40,427 bases of DNA from Candidatus Accumulibacter iunctus (GTDB lineage Bacteria > Pseudomonadota > Gammaproteobacteria > Burkholderiales > Rhodocyclaceae), in the NCBI GenBank assembly GCA_002345025.1, contig DDUX01000003.1:1-40427 (forward strand). Reading direction: 5' to 3'. The notes beneath the pieces are model-generated. The model did not search any database, was not told the DNA's origin, and saw only the letters and a program-made list of their open reading frames with translations. Position numbers and translations under genes: made by a program. How positions within the stretch are numbered: the stretch's first letter is position 1; the number at the start of each line of letters is the position of its first letter. This document shows, in pieces, positions 1 through 6,671 of the stretch.

Positions 1-1
1 G

Positions 2-283
2 CCGGGCGCCCCGCTCGATAACAACATTTGCGAACGGGCCCTGAAGAAGGCGATCCTGCATCGGAAGAACGCGCTGTTCTATCGCACCCTGAATGGGGCG
101 CGGGTCGGCGACCTGTTCATGAGCCTGATCCATACCGCAGAACTGCACCAGATCGAGCCCTTCCACTACCTCGTCGCGCTGCAGCGCCACAACGCCGCAG
201 TCGTGCGCGATCCGTCCGCGTGGATGCCTTGGAACTATACCCAGGCGCTGGCCGTCGCCGAATCCGGGCTCGCGGCGAACTGA
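2..283 (+). pseudogene. IS66-type transposase, C-terminal fragment cut by the window edge
   Basis: The reading frame is open from base 2 to a TGA at 281-283 and gives 93 residues with no start in the window. It begins PGAPLDNNICERALK and continues with RKNALFYRT, GARVGDLFMSLIHTAEL and PFHYL. These are the hallmark C-terminal blocks of the IS66 DDE transposase (TnpC), where the last catalytic acidic residue lies in the PLDNN..ER region. The gene therefore runs off the left edge. Whether the element is intact cannot be decided here. Ends of other insertion sequences lie just downstream, which suggests an old insertion hot spot. I see no clear IS66 inverted repeat after the stop. Family assignment is from motif recognition and is firm; intactness is unknown. 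Confidence 0.85.
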
Positions 284-1208
284 TTGCGCCTCGCGCCGAT
301 CCGGTGGTTCGCTGACTGCCGGCGGCAGGCCAAGTCCGCAGCCGTTCGCTGAGCACGCCGGCGCCCGGCAGGCGGCTCTCGCCGCTTGCCTTCGTCGGAC
401 GAGCATCCCCAAGGAGTGTCTCCGGTGCCGGGTGCGGTGCCGGACTCAAGCGCCGCCGCGGGTTTGCAGCTCTGCCGAAAGGACACACTGCTTCTGCATC
501 CTGACCTGGCTATCGAGGAAGGACGGACTTTGCGAGAAAAACACGGCGAAGGCCGACAGGGCCGCATCCTCCATCTCATAGAGCCGGGCGTTGCTTCGCT
601 TGCGCCCGTCCGGCAAAGCCCGGAATGCATCCCGAACCTTCTCGATCAAGGCGACGGCGGCGCTCGGCAGGGGGATGGGGGCAACGGTTGAAATGGGCTG
701 GGCACCCGAAAATCATCAATACTTTGATCAAGTTCGAGGTTAACACCATAAAATACTGTTTACCCGCATTATTTTCACAACAGCCGGAGTTTCCCTCCAT
801 CTTCATCGCCCAAGTCTGCCCATCCTCGTCGCCAACCTACGCCAACAGCCGCCTTGCGTGGGTTTGAAATGAGAACTGCTGACTACGCTGAGGGAAACGC
901 TTGTTCCCCATGATTGCGGGTAACTTGCTTGCCAAGGATCGGCTCGCCATTCACCCACCTTTCGATGAGCGCTCATGGACGCACGATTGAGGAACAGCAG
1001 CGCGCAGAGAGTGGCGAAGGTCGGATGATCGTCGCGGTCGACTGCCCTTCGCACAGACGGCGCCCTTCGTCGCGCGGCACATACGGATTGCCCTCGACCT
1101 CAGCACCGCCGAAGCGTTTCGCGAGCTCGCGGGCGGGCGGCCGCCGTACATTGGAGATTCGCCGGGCGGCTGCGCGACGGGTCGGTGGGACTGCGGCAGC
1201 AGCGCCGC
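284..1208. other. Gene-poor stretch with transposon debris
   Basis: No complete gene is visible in these 925 bases. The stretch contains a truncated transposase start on the minus strand (446-649) and an AT-richer patch (about 705-790) unlike its GC-rich surroundings. It also contains minus-strand sequence (about 780-985) that reads as short broken peptides across stops. The open frames from 914 to 1267 (plus) and 951 to 1244 (minus) have arginine/alanine-rich, shadow-like composition. I interpret the whole as decayed insertion-sequence flank. Confidence 0.5.
446..649 (-). pseudogene. Truncated transposase, N-terminal stub
   Basis: This 67-residue frame starts MIEKVRDAFRALPDGRK and continues with YEMEDAALSAFAVFFSQSPSFLDSQVRMQKQ. 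The pattern (a short helical start, then a DAALSAFAVFF..PSFLD..RMQ block) resembles the N-terminus of a family of roughly 400-residue transposases common in environmental betaproteobacteria. After RMQKQ the expected asparagine-rich and LFG-type segment is missing and the frame ends at once in sequence of different character. Only the first 50 or so residues survive, so the gene is broken, perhaps by a later insertion or deletion near 490. The upstream side (650-800) is AT-rich and could hold the old element end. Family recognition is from memory of the motif and is moderate. Confidence 0.5.
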
Positions 1209-1237
1209 TTGCATCGTGCAGGCCGATCGCAGATAAT
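1209..1237 (+). promoter_or_regulatory. Sigma70-type promoter of fadH-tetR
   Basis: TTGCAT at 1209-1214 and GATAAT at 1232-1237 are separated by exactly 17 bases. Predicted transcription starts near 1244, giving a leader of about 64 nt before the fadH ATG at 1308. A 10-bp perfect palindrome (CAAGCGCTTG, 1242-1251) covers the predicted start point and could be the operator of the TetR-family regulator encoded downstream. The promoter is seen by consensus match; the operator role is inferred. Confidence 0.55.
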
Positions 1238-1241
1238 CCAA

Positions 1242-1251
1242 CAAGCGCTTG
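1242..1251. promoter_or_regulatory. Candidate operator palindrome at the fadH transcription start
   Basis: CAAGCGCTTG is self-complementary over 10 bases and is followed by two more GCTT units (to 1258). It sits at the predicted +1 of the fadH promoter, where bound repressor would block initiation. The nearest regulator gene is the TetR-family gene at 3338, in the same operon, so autoregulation is the simplest hypothesis. A 10-bp palindrome can also occur by chance. Confidence 0.35.
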
Positions 1252-1307
1252 CTTGCTTAAATTTTAATCGTTCGACCGTCGACCATCTGCCCCAGGAGAT
1301 TCTCTGC

Positions 1308-3332
1308 ATGCAACAGACCGCCTATCCTCATCTGCTCGCGCCGCTCGACCTTGGTTTCACGACGCTCAGGAATCGTGTCCTGATGGGCTCGATGCACACC
1401 GGGCTGGAAGAGGCGCCGAAAGGTTTCAACCGACTGGCTGTCTTCTACGCCGAGCGCGCGCGCGGCGGCGTTGGGCTGATCGTCACCGGCGGCATCGCTC
1501 CCAACCAGGATGGTGTGGTGATGCCCGGAGCGGCGGCGCTGGAGAACGAGGCACAGGTCGCCAGGCATCGCCTGATCACCGACGCCGTGCACGAGGCGGG
1601 CGGCAAGATCGCCATGCAGATCCTGCACACCGGCCGTTACGCCTACCATCGCGGGGCGGTGGCGCCATCGCCGGTCCAGGCGCCGATTTCGCCGATCCGC
1701 CCGCGCGAACTGAGCGAGGAGGACATCGAGCGCACGCTCGACGACTACGCCCGGTGTGCCGCCCTGGCGCAGTCCGCAGGCTACGACGGCGTCGAGGTGA
1801 TGGGTTCCGAAGGCTACCTGATCAACCAGTTCGTTGCCCAGCAGACCAACTTCCGCGAGGACAGGTGGGGCGGCAGCTTCGAGAACCGCATCCGCTTCGC
1901 GCTCGAGACGGTCCGCCGCGTGCGCACGGCGACCGGGCCAAACTTCATCATCATCTTTCGTCTGTCGATGCTCGACCTCGTCGAAGGCGGCAGCACGTGG
2001 GACGAGATCGTCGCACTCGCCAGGGCGGTCGAGGAGGCCGGAGCGACGATCATCAACACCGGCATCGGCTGGCATGAGGCGCGCATTCCGACGATCGCGA
2101 CGATGGTCCCGCGAGCGGCCTTCGTCTGGGTGACGAAGCGGCTGATGGGGCAGGTCGGGATTCCGCTGATCACCACCAACCGCATCAACTCGCCCGAGGT
2201 GGCCGAGGAGGTGATCGCTTCCGGCTGTGCCGACATGGTGTCTATGGCACGGCCCTTCCTTGCCGATGCCGACTTCGTCAGGAAGGCGGCGGCCGGCCGC
2301 GCCGACGAGATCAACACCTGCATCGCCTGCAATCAGGCCTGTCTCGACGAGATATTCGAGGGCCGGCTGACCTATTGCCTGGTGAACCCGCGCGCCTGCC
2401 GGGAAACGGAGCTGGTGATCGGGCAGGCACAGGAAGCGAAGCGGATTGCCGTCGTCGGCGCCGGACCGGCCGGCATGGCGTGTGCGCTCACTGCCGCCGA
2501 GCGCGGCCACTGGGTGACGCTGTTCGACGCCGCGTCGGAAATCGGTGGTCAGTTCAATCTCGCGCGGCGCATTCCGGGCAAGGAGGAGTTCGCCGAGACG
2601 CTGCGCTACTTCGATCGCCGTTTGCAGAAGGTCGGCGTCTCGCTGCAACTCGGCAAGGAGTGCAGCGCCGACGAGCTGGCGGCGGCCGGTTTCGACCATG
2701 TCGTCCTCGCCACCGGCATTGTGCCGCGGTGGCCCGATGTGCCCGGGATCGAGCACGAGAAGGTGATCTCCTACGTCGATCTGATCGAGGGCTACCGCGT
2801 CGCCGGTGAGCGTGTGGCGATCATCGGCGCCGGCGGCATCGGTTTCGACGTCGCCGAGTTCCTGACCCATGTCGAGGACGATCGCGACGAACTCGAACGT
2901 TTTCAGAGCGAATGGGGGATCGATCCCGAGTTCGGCAACCGGGGCGGCCTCAAGCCGCCGAGCGGCGCGCCCGCGCGGCGGCAGGTCTGGCTGCTGCAGC
3001 GAAAGGCGGCGAAGGTTGGTGACGGCCTCGCCAAGACGACGGGCTGGATTCGCCGCACGCTGCTCAAGAAGCGTGGTGTGCAGATGGTCTCCGGCGTCAC
3101 GTACGAGCGCATCGACGACGCCGGCCTGCACATCGTCGTCGATGGCCGGCAGCAGTGCCTGCCGGTCGACCACGTGATCGTCTGTGCCGGTCAGGAACCG
3201 CGGCGCGAGCTCGAGGAGGGCTTGCGTGCCGCTGCCGTGCCGGTGTCACTGATCGGTGGCGCCGACGTGGCGAACGAGCTCGACGCCAAGCGCGCAATCG
3301 ACCAGGGAACCCGCTTGGCGGCGACCCTCTGA
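1308..3332 (+). CDS. fadH: 2,4-dienoyl-CoA reductase-like NADH:flavin oxidoreductase
   Basis: The product (674 aa; E. coli FadH is about 672) reduces 2,4-dienoyl-CoA during beta-oxidation of unsaturated fatty acids, using FMN, FAD and a 4Fe-4S cluster. Residues 1-330 form an Old Yellow Enzyme TIM barrel, with YDGVEVMGSEGYLINQF as the expected substrate-side block and a conserved GWHEAR segment. Cluster cysteines are C338, C341, C345 and C357, the spacing known for this family. GAGPAG at 384-389 is the FAD dinucleotide fold, and GAGGIG near 507 the NAD(P) fold. The ATG at 1308 has AGGAG at 1294-1298, nine bases upstream. A TetR gene follows after 5 bp. Related oxidoreductases act on other enoates, so the substrate is inferred, but length and cofactor layout match FadH well. 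Confidence 0.88.
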   Translation: MQQTAYPHLLAPLDLGFTTLRNRVLMGSMHTGLEEAPKGFNRLAVFYAERARGGVGLIVTGGIAPNQDGVVMPGAAALENEAQVARHRLITDAVHEAGGKIAMQILHTGRYAYHRGAVAPSPVQAPISPIRPRELSEEDIERTLDDYARCAALAQSAGYDGVEVMGSEGYLINQFVAQQTNFREDRWGGSFENRIRFALETVRRVRTATGPNFIIIFRLSMLDLVEGGSTWDEIVALARAVEEAGATIINTGIGWHEARIPTIATMVPRAAFVWVTKRLMGQVGIPLITTNRINSPEVAEEVIASGCADMVSMARPFLADADFVRKAAAGRADEINTCIACNQACLDEIFEGRLTYCLVNPRACRETELVIGQAQEAKRIAVVGAGPAGMACALTAAERGHWVTLFDAASEIGGQFNLARRIPGKEEFAETLRYFDRRLQKVGVSLQLGKECSADELAAAGFDHVVLATGIVPRWPDVPGIEHEKVISYVDLIEGYRVAGERVAIIGAGGIGFDVAEFLTHVEDDRDELERFQSEWGIDPEFGNRGGLKPPSGAPARRQVWLLQRKAAKVGDGLAKTTGWIRRTLLKKRGVQMVSGVTYERIDDAGLHIVVDGRQQCLPVDHVIVCAGQEPRRELEEGLRAAAVPVSLIGGADVANELDAKRAIDQGTRLAATL

Positions 3333-3337
3333 CGCTG

Positions 3338-3925
3338 ATGCCGGTGGGGCGCAGAAGACAGGGCGCGGCGCTCGAGGCCAACCGCCGCGATGATCTCCTG
3401 CGCGCTGCCGCGCGCCTGTTCGTCGAGAAGGGATTTGCAGCGACGACGACGCGCGACATCGCGCAGGCGGTCGGCATGCGCTCCGGCAGCCCTTTCTATC
3501 ATTTCCGCAGCAAGCACGAGCTGCTCAAGGCGGCAATGATCGAAGGGCTGGAAGCGGGCCACCGCCGTTTGCAGGCGGCGATCGCTGGCGTCGACGATCC
3601 GGAGTGCCGCCTGCGGCTGATGATTCGCGCCCACTTCGGTAATCTGCTCGAGGGCGACTGCGCGACGCCGATGCTGATCCACGAGTCGCGTTCGCTGGAT
3701 GCGGCAGCGCGCGCCGAGATCGCGGCCGTCAGCGATCGCTACCAGGTGGCCTGGCAGGAGACGCTCGACGAACTGGCCGCCAGCGGCCGGCTGCGCCGCT
3801 CGGACAGTCCGGTGCGGCTGCTGCTCTTCGGCATGCTCAACTGGAGCGGCCAGTGGTATCGGCCCGATGGGCCGCTGTCGCTCGACGAGATTGCCGATGC
3901 GGCGACCGAGCTGCTGCTGCGGTGA
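3338..3925 (+). CDS. TetR-family transcriptional regulator
   Basis: The product has 195 aa. The N-terminus carries a typical TetR helix-turn-helix: LLRAAARLFVEKGF, then TTTRDIAQAVGM as the helix-turn-helix core, then FYHFRSKHELL. The C-terminal domain (about 70-195) is the divergent ligand-binding and dimer part and gives no clue to the effector. The gene starts 5 bp after the fadH stop with no clear ribosome-binding site, so it is probably translated by coupling. Its place in the fadH operon suggests that it senses acyl-CoA or a fatty-acid-derived compound and controls this operon, perhaps at the palindrome 1242-1251. Family is certain; target and ligand are inference. Confidence 0.85.
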   Translation: MPVGRRRQGAALEANRRDDLLRAAARLFVEKGFAATTTRDIAQAVGMRSGSPFYHFRSKHELLKAAMIEGLEAGHRRLQAAIAGVDDPECRLRLMIRAHFGNLLEGDCATPMLIHESRSLDAAARAEIAAVSDRYQVAWQETLDELAASGRLRRSDSPVRLLLFGMLNWSGQWYRPDGPLSLDEIADAATELLLR

Positions 3926-4032
3926 AGGCGCTGCCAGCGCTCCGGCAGGCTCGTTCGCCTCGCCTGCCGCGGCGGCTGGCGACGCAGGCCGCGCGGGTGG
4001 CGAGCAGCCGTCGCGTGGCATCGATACCTGCG
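3926..4032. terminator. Possible bidirectional hairpins between convergent genes
   Basis: The 107-bp gap between the converging tetR and sulfurtransferase genes holds GCGCT-GCC-AGCGC just after the tetR stop, and GGCAGGC paired with GCCTGCC across an 11-nt loop. Neither is followed by a T run, so termination is only suggested by their position. Confidence 0.3.
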
Positions 4033-4896
4033 TCAGCCGACGAAGGCGGGTGTCCGGCAGGCCGTCGGGCGCGCCGGATCGCTGCACCATTCGCTCCACG
4101 AACCGGCGTAGAGGCGGGCGCCCGGGAGACCGGCAATCTCCATCGCCAGCAGGTTGTGGCAGGCGGTGACGCCGGAGCCACAGGACATCACGACGTCGCC
4201 GGGATGAAAGCCGGCGAGAACCTCGGCGAACTCGCGCTGCAGGTCGGCGGGCGCGCGAAAGGAGCCGTCGGCAGCCAGGTTGTCACGAAAGAAACGGTTG
4301 CCGGCGCCGGGGATGTGCCCGCCGACCGGATCGAGGGTTTCGTTTTCGCCGCGGAAGCGGTCGGGAGCGCGGGCATCGATCAGGCGGAAGCGGCACTGTG
4401 CGAGATTCGCCAGCACATCGTCAGTGCCGACGACTTGGTCGTCACGCAGTTCGACTGCCAGCGTCGCCGGTTGCGCGTGTGGCACCACGGTCGTCAGCGG
4501 CCGACCTTCGGCCAGCCAGCCGGTGATTCCCGCGTCGAGAACAGCCACGCGGTCGTGGCCGAGCCAGCGCAACAACCACCAGAGGCGGGCGGCAAAGGCG
4601 CCTCCGGCATCGTCGTAGGCGACCACCTGCATCGTCGCCGAGACGCCTGCCGCGCCCAGCGTATCGGCGAGCAGGCGCGGATCGGGCAGCGGATGACGTC
4701 CGTTGCGGCCGTTCATCGGGCCCGAGAGGTCGCGATCGAGGTGCAGGAAGAACGCGCCGGGCAGGTGCCCGGCAGCGTAGGCCTGGTATCCGGCAGCGGG
4801 ATCGGTGAGTTGGTGGCGGCAGTCGAAGACCCGCCAGTCGGGCGCCTGCAGGTGCTCGGCCAGGATCGTGCTGCCGACCAGCGTGCGGTATGTCAC
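4033..4896 (-). CDS. sseA: 3-mercaptopyruvate / thiosulfate sulfurtransferase
   Basis: The product has 287 aa (E. coli SseA has 281) and two rhodanese domains: residues about 10-125 inactive, and about 155-280 catalytic. The active-site loop CGSGVT starts at C239. CGSGVT-type loops mark mercaptopyruvate sulfurtransferases, whereas thiosulfate-preferring rhodaneses usually have a CRxGx loop. The domain-1 segment AAGHLPGAFFLHLD and domain-2 GGHIPGAGN are the family's conserved GH.PGA blocks. The GTG start overlaps the stop of the upstream SpoIIAA-like gene (GTGA) and is preceded by AGGAG at good spacing, so I prefer it to longer versions. The enzyme transfers sulfur from mercaptopyruvate to thiols or cyanide in the cytosol. 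Substrate is inferred from the loop. Confidence 0.85.
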   Translation of the reverse strand: MTYRTLVGSTILAEHLQAPDWRVFDCRHQLTDPAAGYQAYAAGHLPGAFFLHLDRDLSGPMNGRNGRHPLPDPRLLADTLGAAGVSATMQVVAYDDAGGAFAARLWWLLRWLGHDRVAVLDAGITGWLAEGRPLTTVVPHAQPATLAVELRDDQVVGTDDVLANLAQCRFRLIDARAPDRFRGENETLDPVGGHIPGAGNRFFRDNLAADGSFRAPADLQREFAEVLAGFHPGDVVMSCGSGVTACHNLLAMEIAGLPGARLYAGSWSEWCSDPARPTACRTPAFVG

Positions 4897-5264
4897 TCCT
4901 GCTCTCCTGCCGCCTCGCCGTCCTCGGCCAGCCAGGCGCGCGCGTCCGCTTCCTCGTCGAAGATGCGCATCTCGGCGCGAACGAAGATCTGCGACAGCCA
5001 GGCGCTCCAGGCGACCCACTGGCTGCGCGTGAGCACGGCAATGCGGCTGAAGTCGTTGGCATGGGCGCGTGCGAAGACGATGTCCTCCCAGGCGACATCG
5101 AGGGTGAAGTCGGCCATCTCGCGCAGGTCGAAGAGCAGATCGACCGGCCCCTCGAACTGGATCGCGTGGTTGACCACCTCTTCGAACTCCTTGTAATCGG
5201 CGAGTGTGAACTCGGCGTACACGGTCACTTCGACGCGCTTCGGTTGATGCTCAATGACGATCAT
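4893..5264 (-). CDS. SpoIIAA-like (STAS-fold) protein
   Basis: The product is a 123-aa soluble protein of the SpoIIAA-like/DUF3478 kind: a short beta start (MIVIEHQPKRVEVTVYAEFT), then an alternating alpha/beta pattern with VDLLFDLREM and a C-terminal EADARAWL helix. Members have the STAS/CRAL-TRIO-like fold and unknown function; many are predicted to bind lipids or act as regulatory partners. AGGGAG lies just upstream of the ATG. The stop overlaps the sseA start, so the two are translationally coupled. That suggests a shared role, but none is established. Confidence 0.7.
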   Translation of the reverse strand: MIVIEHQPKRVEVTVYAEFTLADYKEFEEVVNHAIQFEGPVDLLFDLREMADFTLDVAWEDIVFARAHANDFSRIAVLTRSQWVAWSAWLSQIFVRAEMRIFDEEADARAWLAEDGEAAGEQE

Positions 5265-5352
5265 GGTCGGCTCCCTTTGTAGTCAGGGCAAGTTTAGCAC
5301 CACTGCCGGGCGGCGAGTTCGCGGCTGCGGCTGCCGAGCGACCAGTTTTGAT

Positions 5353-5382
5353 TTGACCGCGAGCCCACTAATACGCTATTTT
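5353..5382 (+). promoter_or_regulatory. Promoter of the xseB-ispA-dxs operon
   Basis: TTGACC at 5353-5358 and TATTTT at 5377-5382 are separated by 18 bases, upstream of the xseB start at 5408. The -35 is close to consensus, the -10 is weak. This is the only promoter-like pair in the 143-bp gap shared with the divergent SpoIIAA-like gene. Confidence 0.4.
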
Positions 5383-5407
5383 CGCCCGTTTGATTCGAGC
5401 CTTTCCC

Positions 5408-5695
5408 ATGCCCCGAGCCCACTCCAAACCCGTCGTCGGCCCTGACGCCGCAATTGCTCCGCCGGTTGCTGCTGGCGAGCTGAAGTTCGAGGTGGCCTTG
5501 GCCGAGCTGGCGGGGATCATCGAGAACATGGAGGGCGGCCGGCTGCCTCTCGCCGAATCCCTGGCTGCCTATCGGCGCGGCAGCGAGTTGCTGCGGCACT
5601 GCCAGCAGCAACTCGCCGACGCGGAACGCGAGATGCAGATCCTGGAGAATGGAAGCCTGCGCGATTTCGAGCCAGGCAGTGGAGAAACCGGATGA
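5408..5695 (+). CDS. xseB: Exodeoxyribonuclease VII small subunit
   Basis: The product has 95 aa; the family core is about 60-80 aa, with an N-terminal extension of about 25 proline/alanine-rich residues here. The core has the XseB pattern: FEVALAELAGIIENMEGGRLPLAESLAAYRRG, then a helix ending LADAEREMQIL. XseB wraps around XseA in a complex that degrades single-stranded DNA to oligonucleotides. The ATG at 5408 is the first good start; a TTG at 5390 would add six residues. The stop overlaps the ispA start as ATGA, the classic xseB-ispA-dxs arrangement. xseA is not in the window, which is usual. Confidence 0.88.
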   Translation: MPRAHSKPVVGPDAAIAPPVAAGELKFEVALAELAGIIENMEGGRLPLAESLAAYRRGSELLRHCQQQLADAEREMQILENGSLRDFEPGSGETG

Positions 5696-6615
5696 GTCAG
5701 ACAGGTAGCACGGCAGGCGATGCGACGAGGCTTCCCTTTCCCGACTGGATGCATGAGGTCCAGGCACGGGTCGGAGCCGCGCTGGCCCGTCATCTGCCAC
5801 CCGCCGAGGCGATTCCCGGCCGCCTGCACGAGGCGATGCGCTACGCCACCCTCAACGGTGGCAAGCGGGTAAGGCCACTGCTGGTGTTCGCCGCCGGCGA
5901 GCTGAGCGATTCGCCGTTGTCGCGGCTCGCGGTGGCTGCCTGCGCGGTCGAGCTGATCCACAGCTATTCGCTGGTGCACGACGACCTGCCGTGCATGGAC
6001 GACGACGTGCTGCGCCGCGGTCGACCGACCTGCCATGTCGAGTACGATGAGGCGACGGCGCTGCTCGTCGGCGACAGCCTGCAGTCACTGGCGTTCGAGA
6101 TCCTGGCGCGCGCCGATTTCGGCGACAGCCCGCGGCAGCTCGAGATGCTGCGTCTGCTGGCACGCGCCAGCGGCTCCTGTGGTATGGCGGGCGGACAGGC
6201 GATCGACCTTGCGGCAGTGGGCACGACGCTCAATCAGCCCGAACTCGAGCTGATGCACGCGCTGAAGACCGGGGCGCTGATTCGTGCCTCGGTGTTGCTT
6301 GGTGGCCTCTGCGGCAAGACTCTCGGCGCTGGCGAAAGGGATTCGCTCGACCGCTTTGCCAAACGCGCCGGCCTGCTCTTCCAGGTGGTCGACGACATTC
6401 TCGACTGTACGGCGAGTACGGCGACGCTGGGTAAGACGGCCGGCAAGGATGCCGCGGCGGCGAAGCCGACCTACGTCAGCCTGATGGGGCTCGAACGCGC
6501 GCGCGAGTTCGCCGCCGATCTCGGACGGCAGGCCCTCGCGGCGCTTGACTGTTTCGGTGAGCGCAGCCGGCGCCTGGTCGAGCTGACCGATTTCATCACC
6601 CAGCGCAAGTTCTGA
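5692..6615 (+). CDS. ispA: Farnesyl diphosphate (polyprenyl) synthase
   Basis: The product has 307 aa. It condenses dimethylallyl/geranyl diphosphate with isopentenyl diphosphate to form farnesyl diphosphate, the precursor of quinone side chains and undecaprenyl carrier. The first aspartate-rich motif is DDLPCMDD at 97-104; the second, DDILD, starts at 234. NGGKRVRP, which binds diphosphate, lies near residue 50. The spacing of aromatic/small residues before the first motif (SYSLVHDDLPC) fits a short-chain (C15) enzyme. It is coupled to xseB by ATGA and followed 56 bp later by dxs, so two steps of isoprenoid synthesis sit together. Confidence 0.93.
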   Translation: MSQTGSTAGDATRLPFPDWMHEVQARVGAALARHLPPAEAIPGRLHEAMRYATLNGGKRVRPLLVFAAGELSDSPLSRLAVAACAVELIHSYSLVHDDLPCMDDDVLRRGRPTCHVEYDEATALLVGDSLQSLAFEILARADFGDSPRQLEMLRLLARASGSCGMAGGQAIDLAAVGTTLNQPELELMHALKTGALIRASVLLGGLCGKTLGAGERDSLDRFAKRAGLLFQVVDDILDCTASTATLGKTAGKDAAAAKPTYVSLMGLERAREFAADLGRQALAALDCFGERSRRLVELTDFITQRKF

Positions 6616-6647
6616 CGGCTGCCGCCACCGTTTCGCGTGCAGCCGTC
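6614..6647 (+). other. Intercistronic hairpin between ispA and dxs
   Basis: GACGGCTGC (6614-6622) pairs perfectly with GCAGCCGTC (6639-6647) across a 16-nt loop, beginning in the ispA stop codon. No T run follows. It may act in transcript processing or tune the ispA:dxs ratio rather than terminate. Confidence 0.4.
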
Positions 6648-6671
6648 GCTCATGCAGGACAAGACAAGCCC

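Noticed and set aside
914..1267. 117-codon open frame before fadH
   Set aside because: Arginine/serine-rich, no ribosome-binding site, overlaps the fadH promoter, and no recognisable domain.
1257..3173. 638-codon open frame antisense to fadH
   Set aside because: It lies wholly within a well-supported gene, has shadow-like composition (aspartate, arginine, alanine, histidine) and no recognisable domain. High GC creates such frames.
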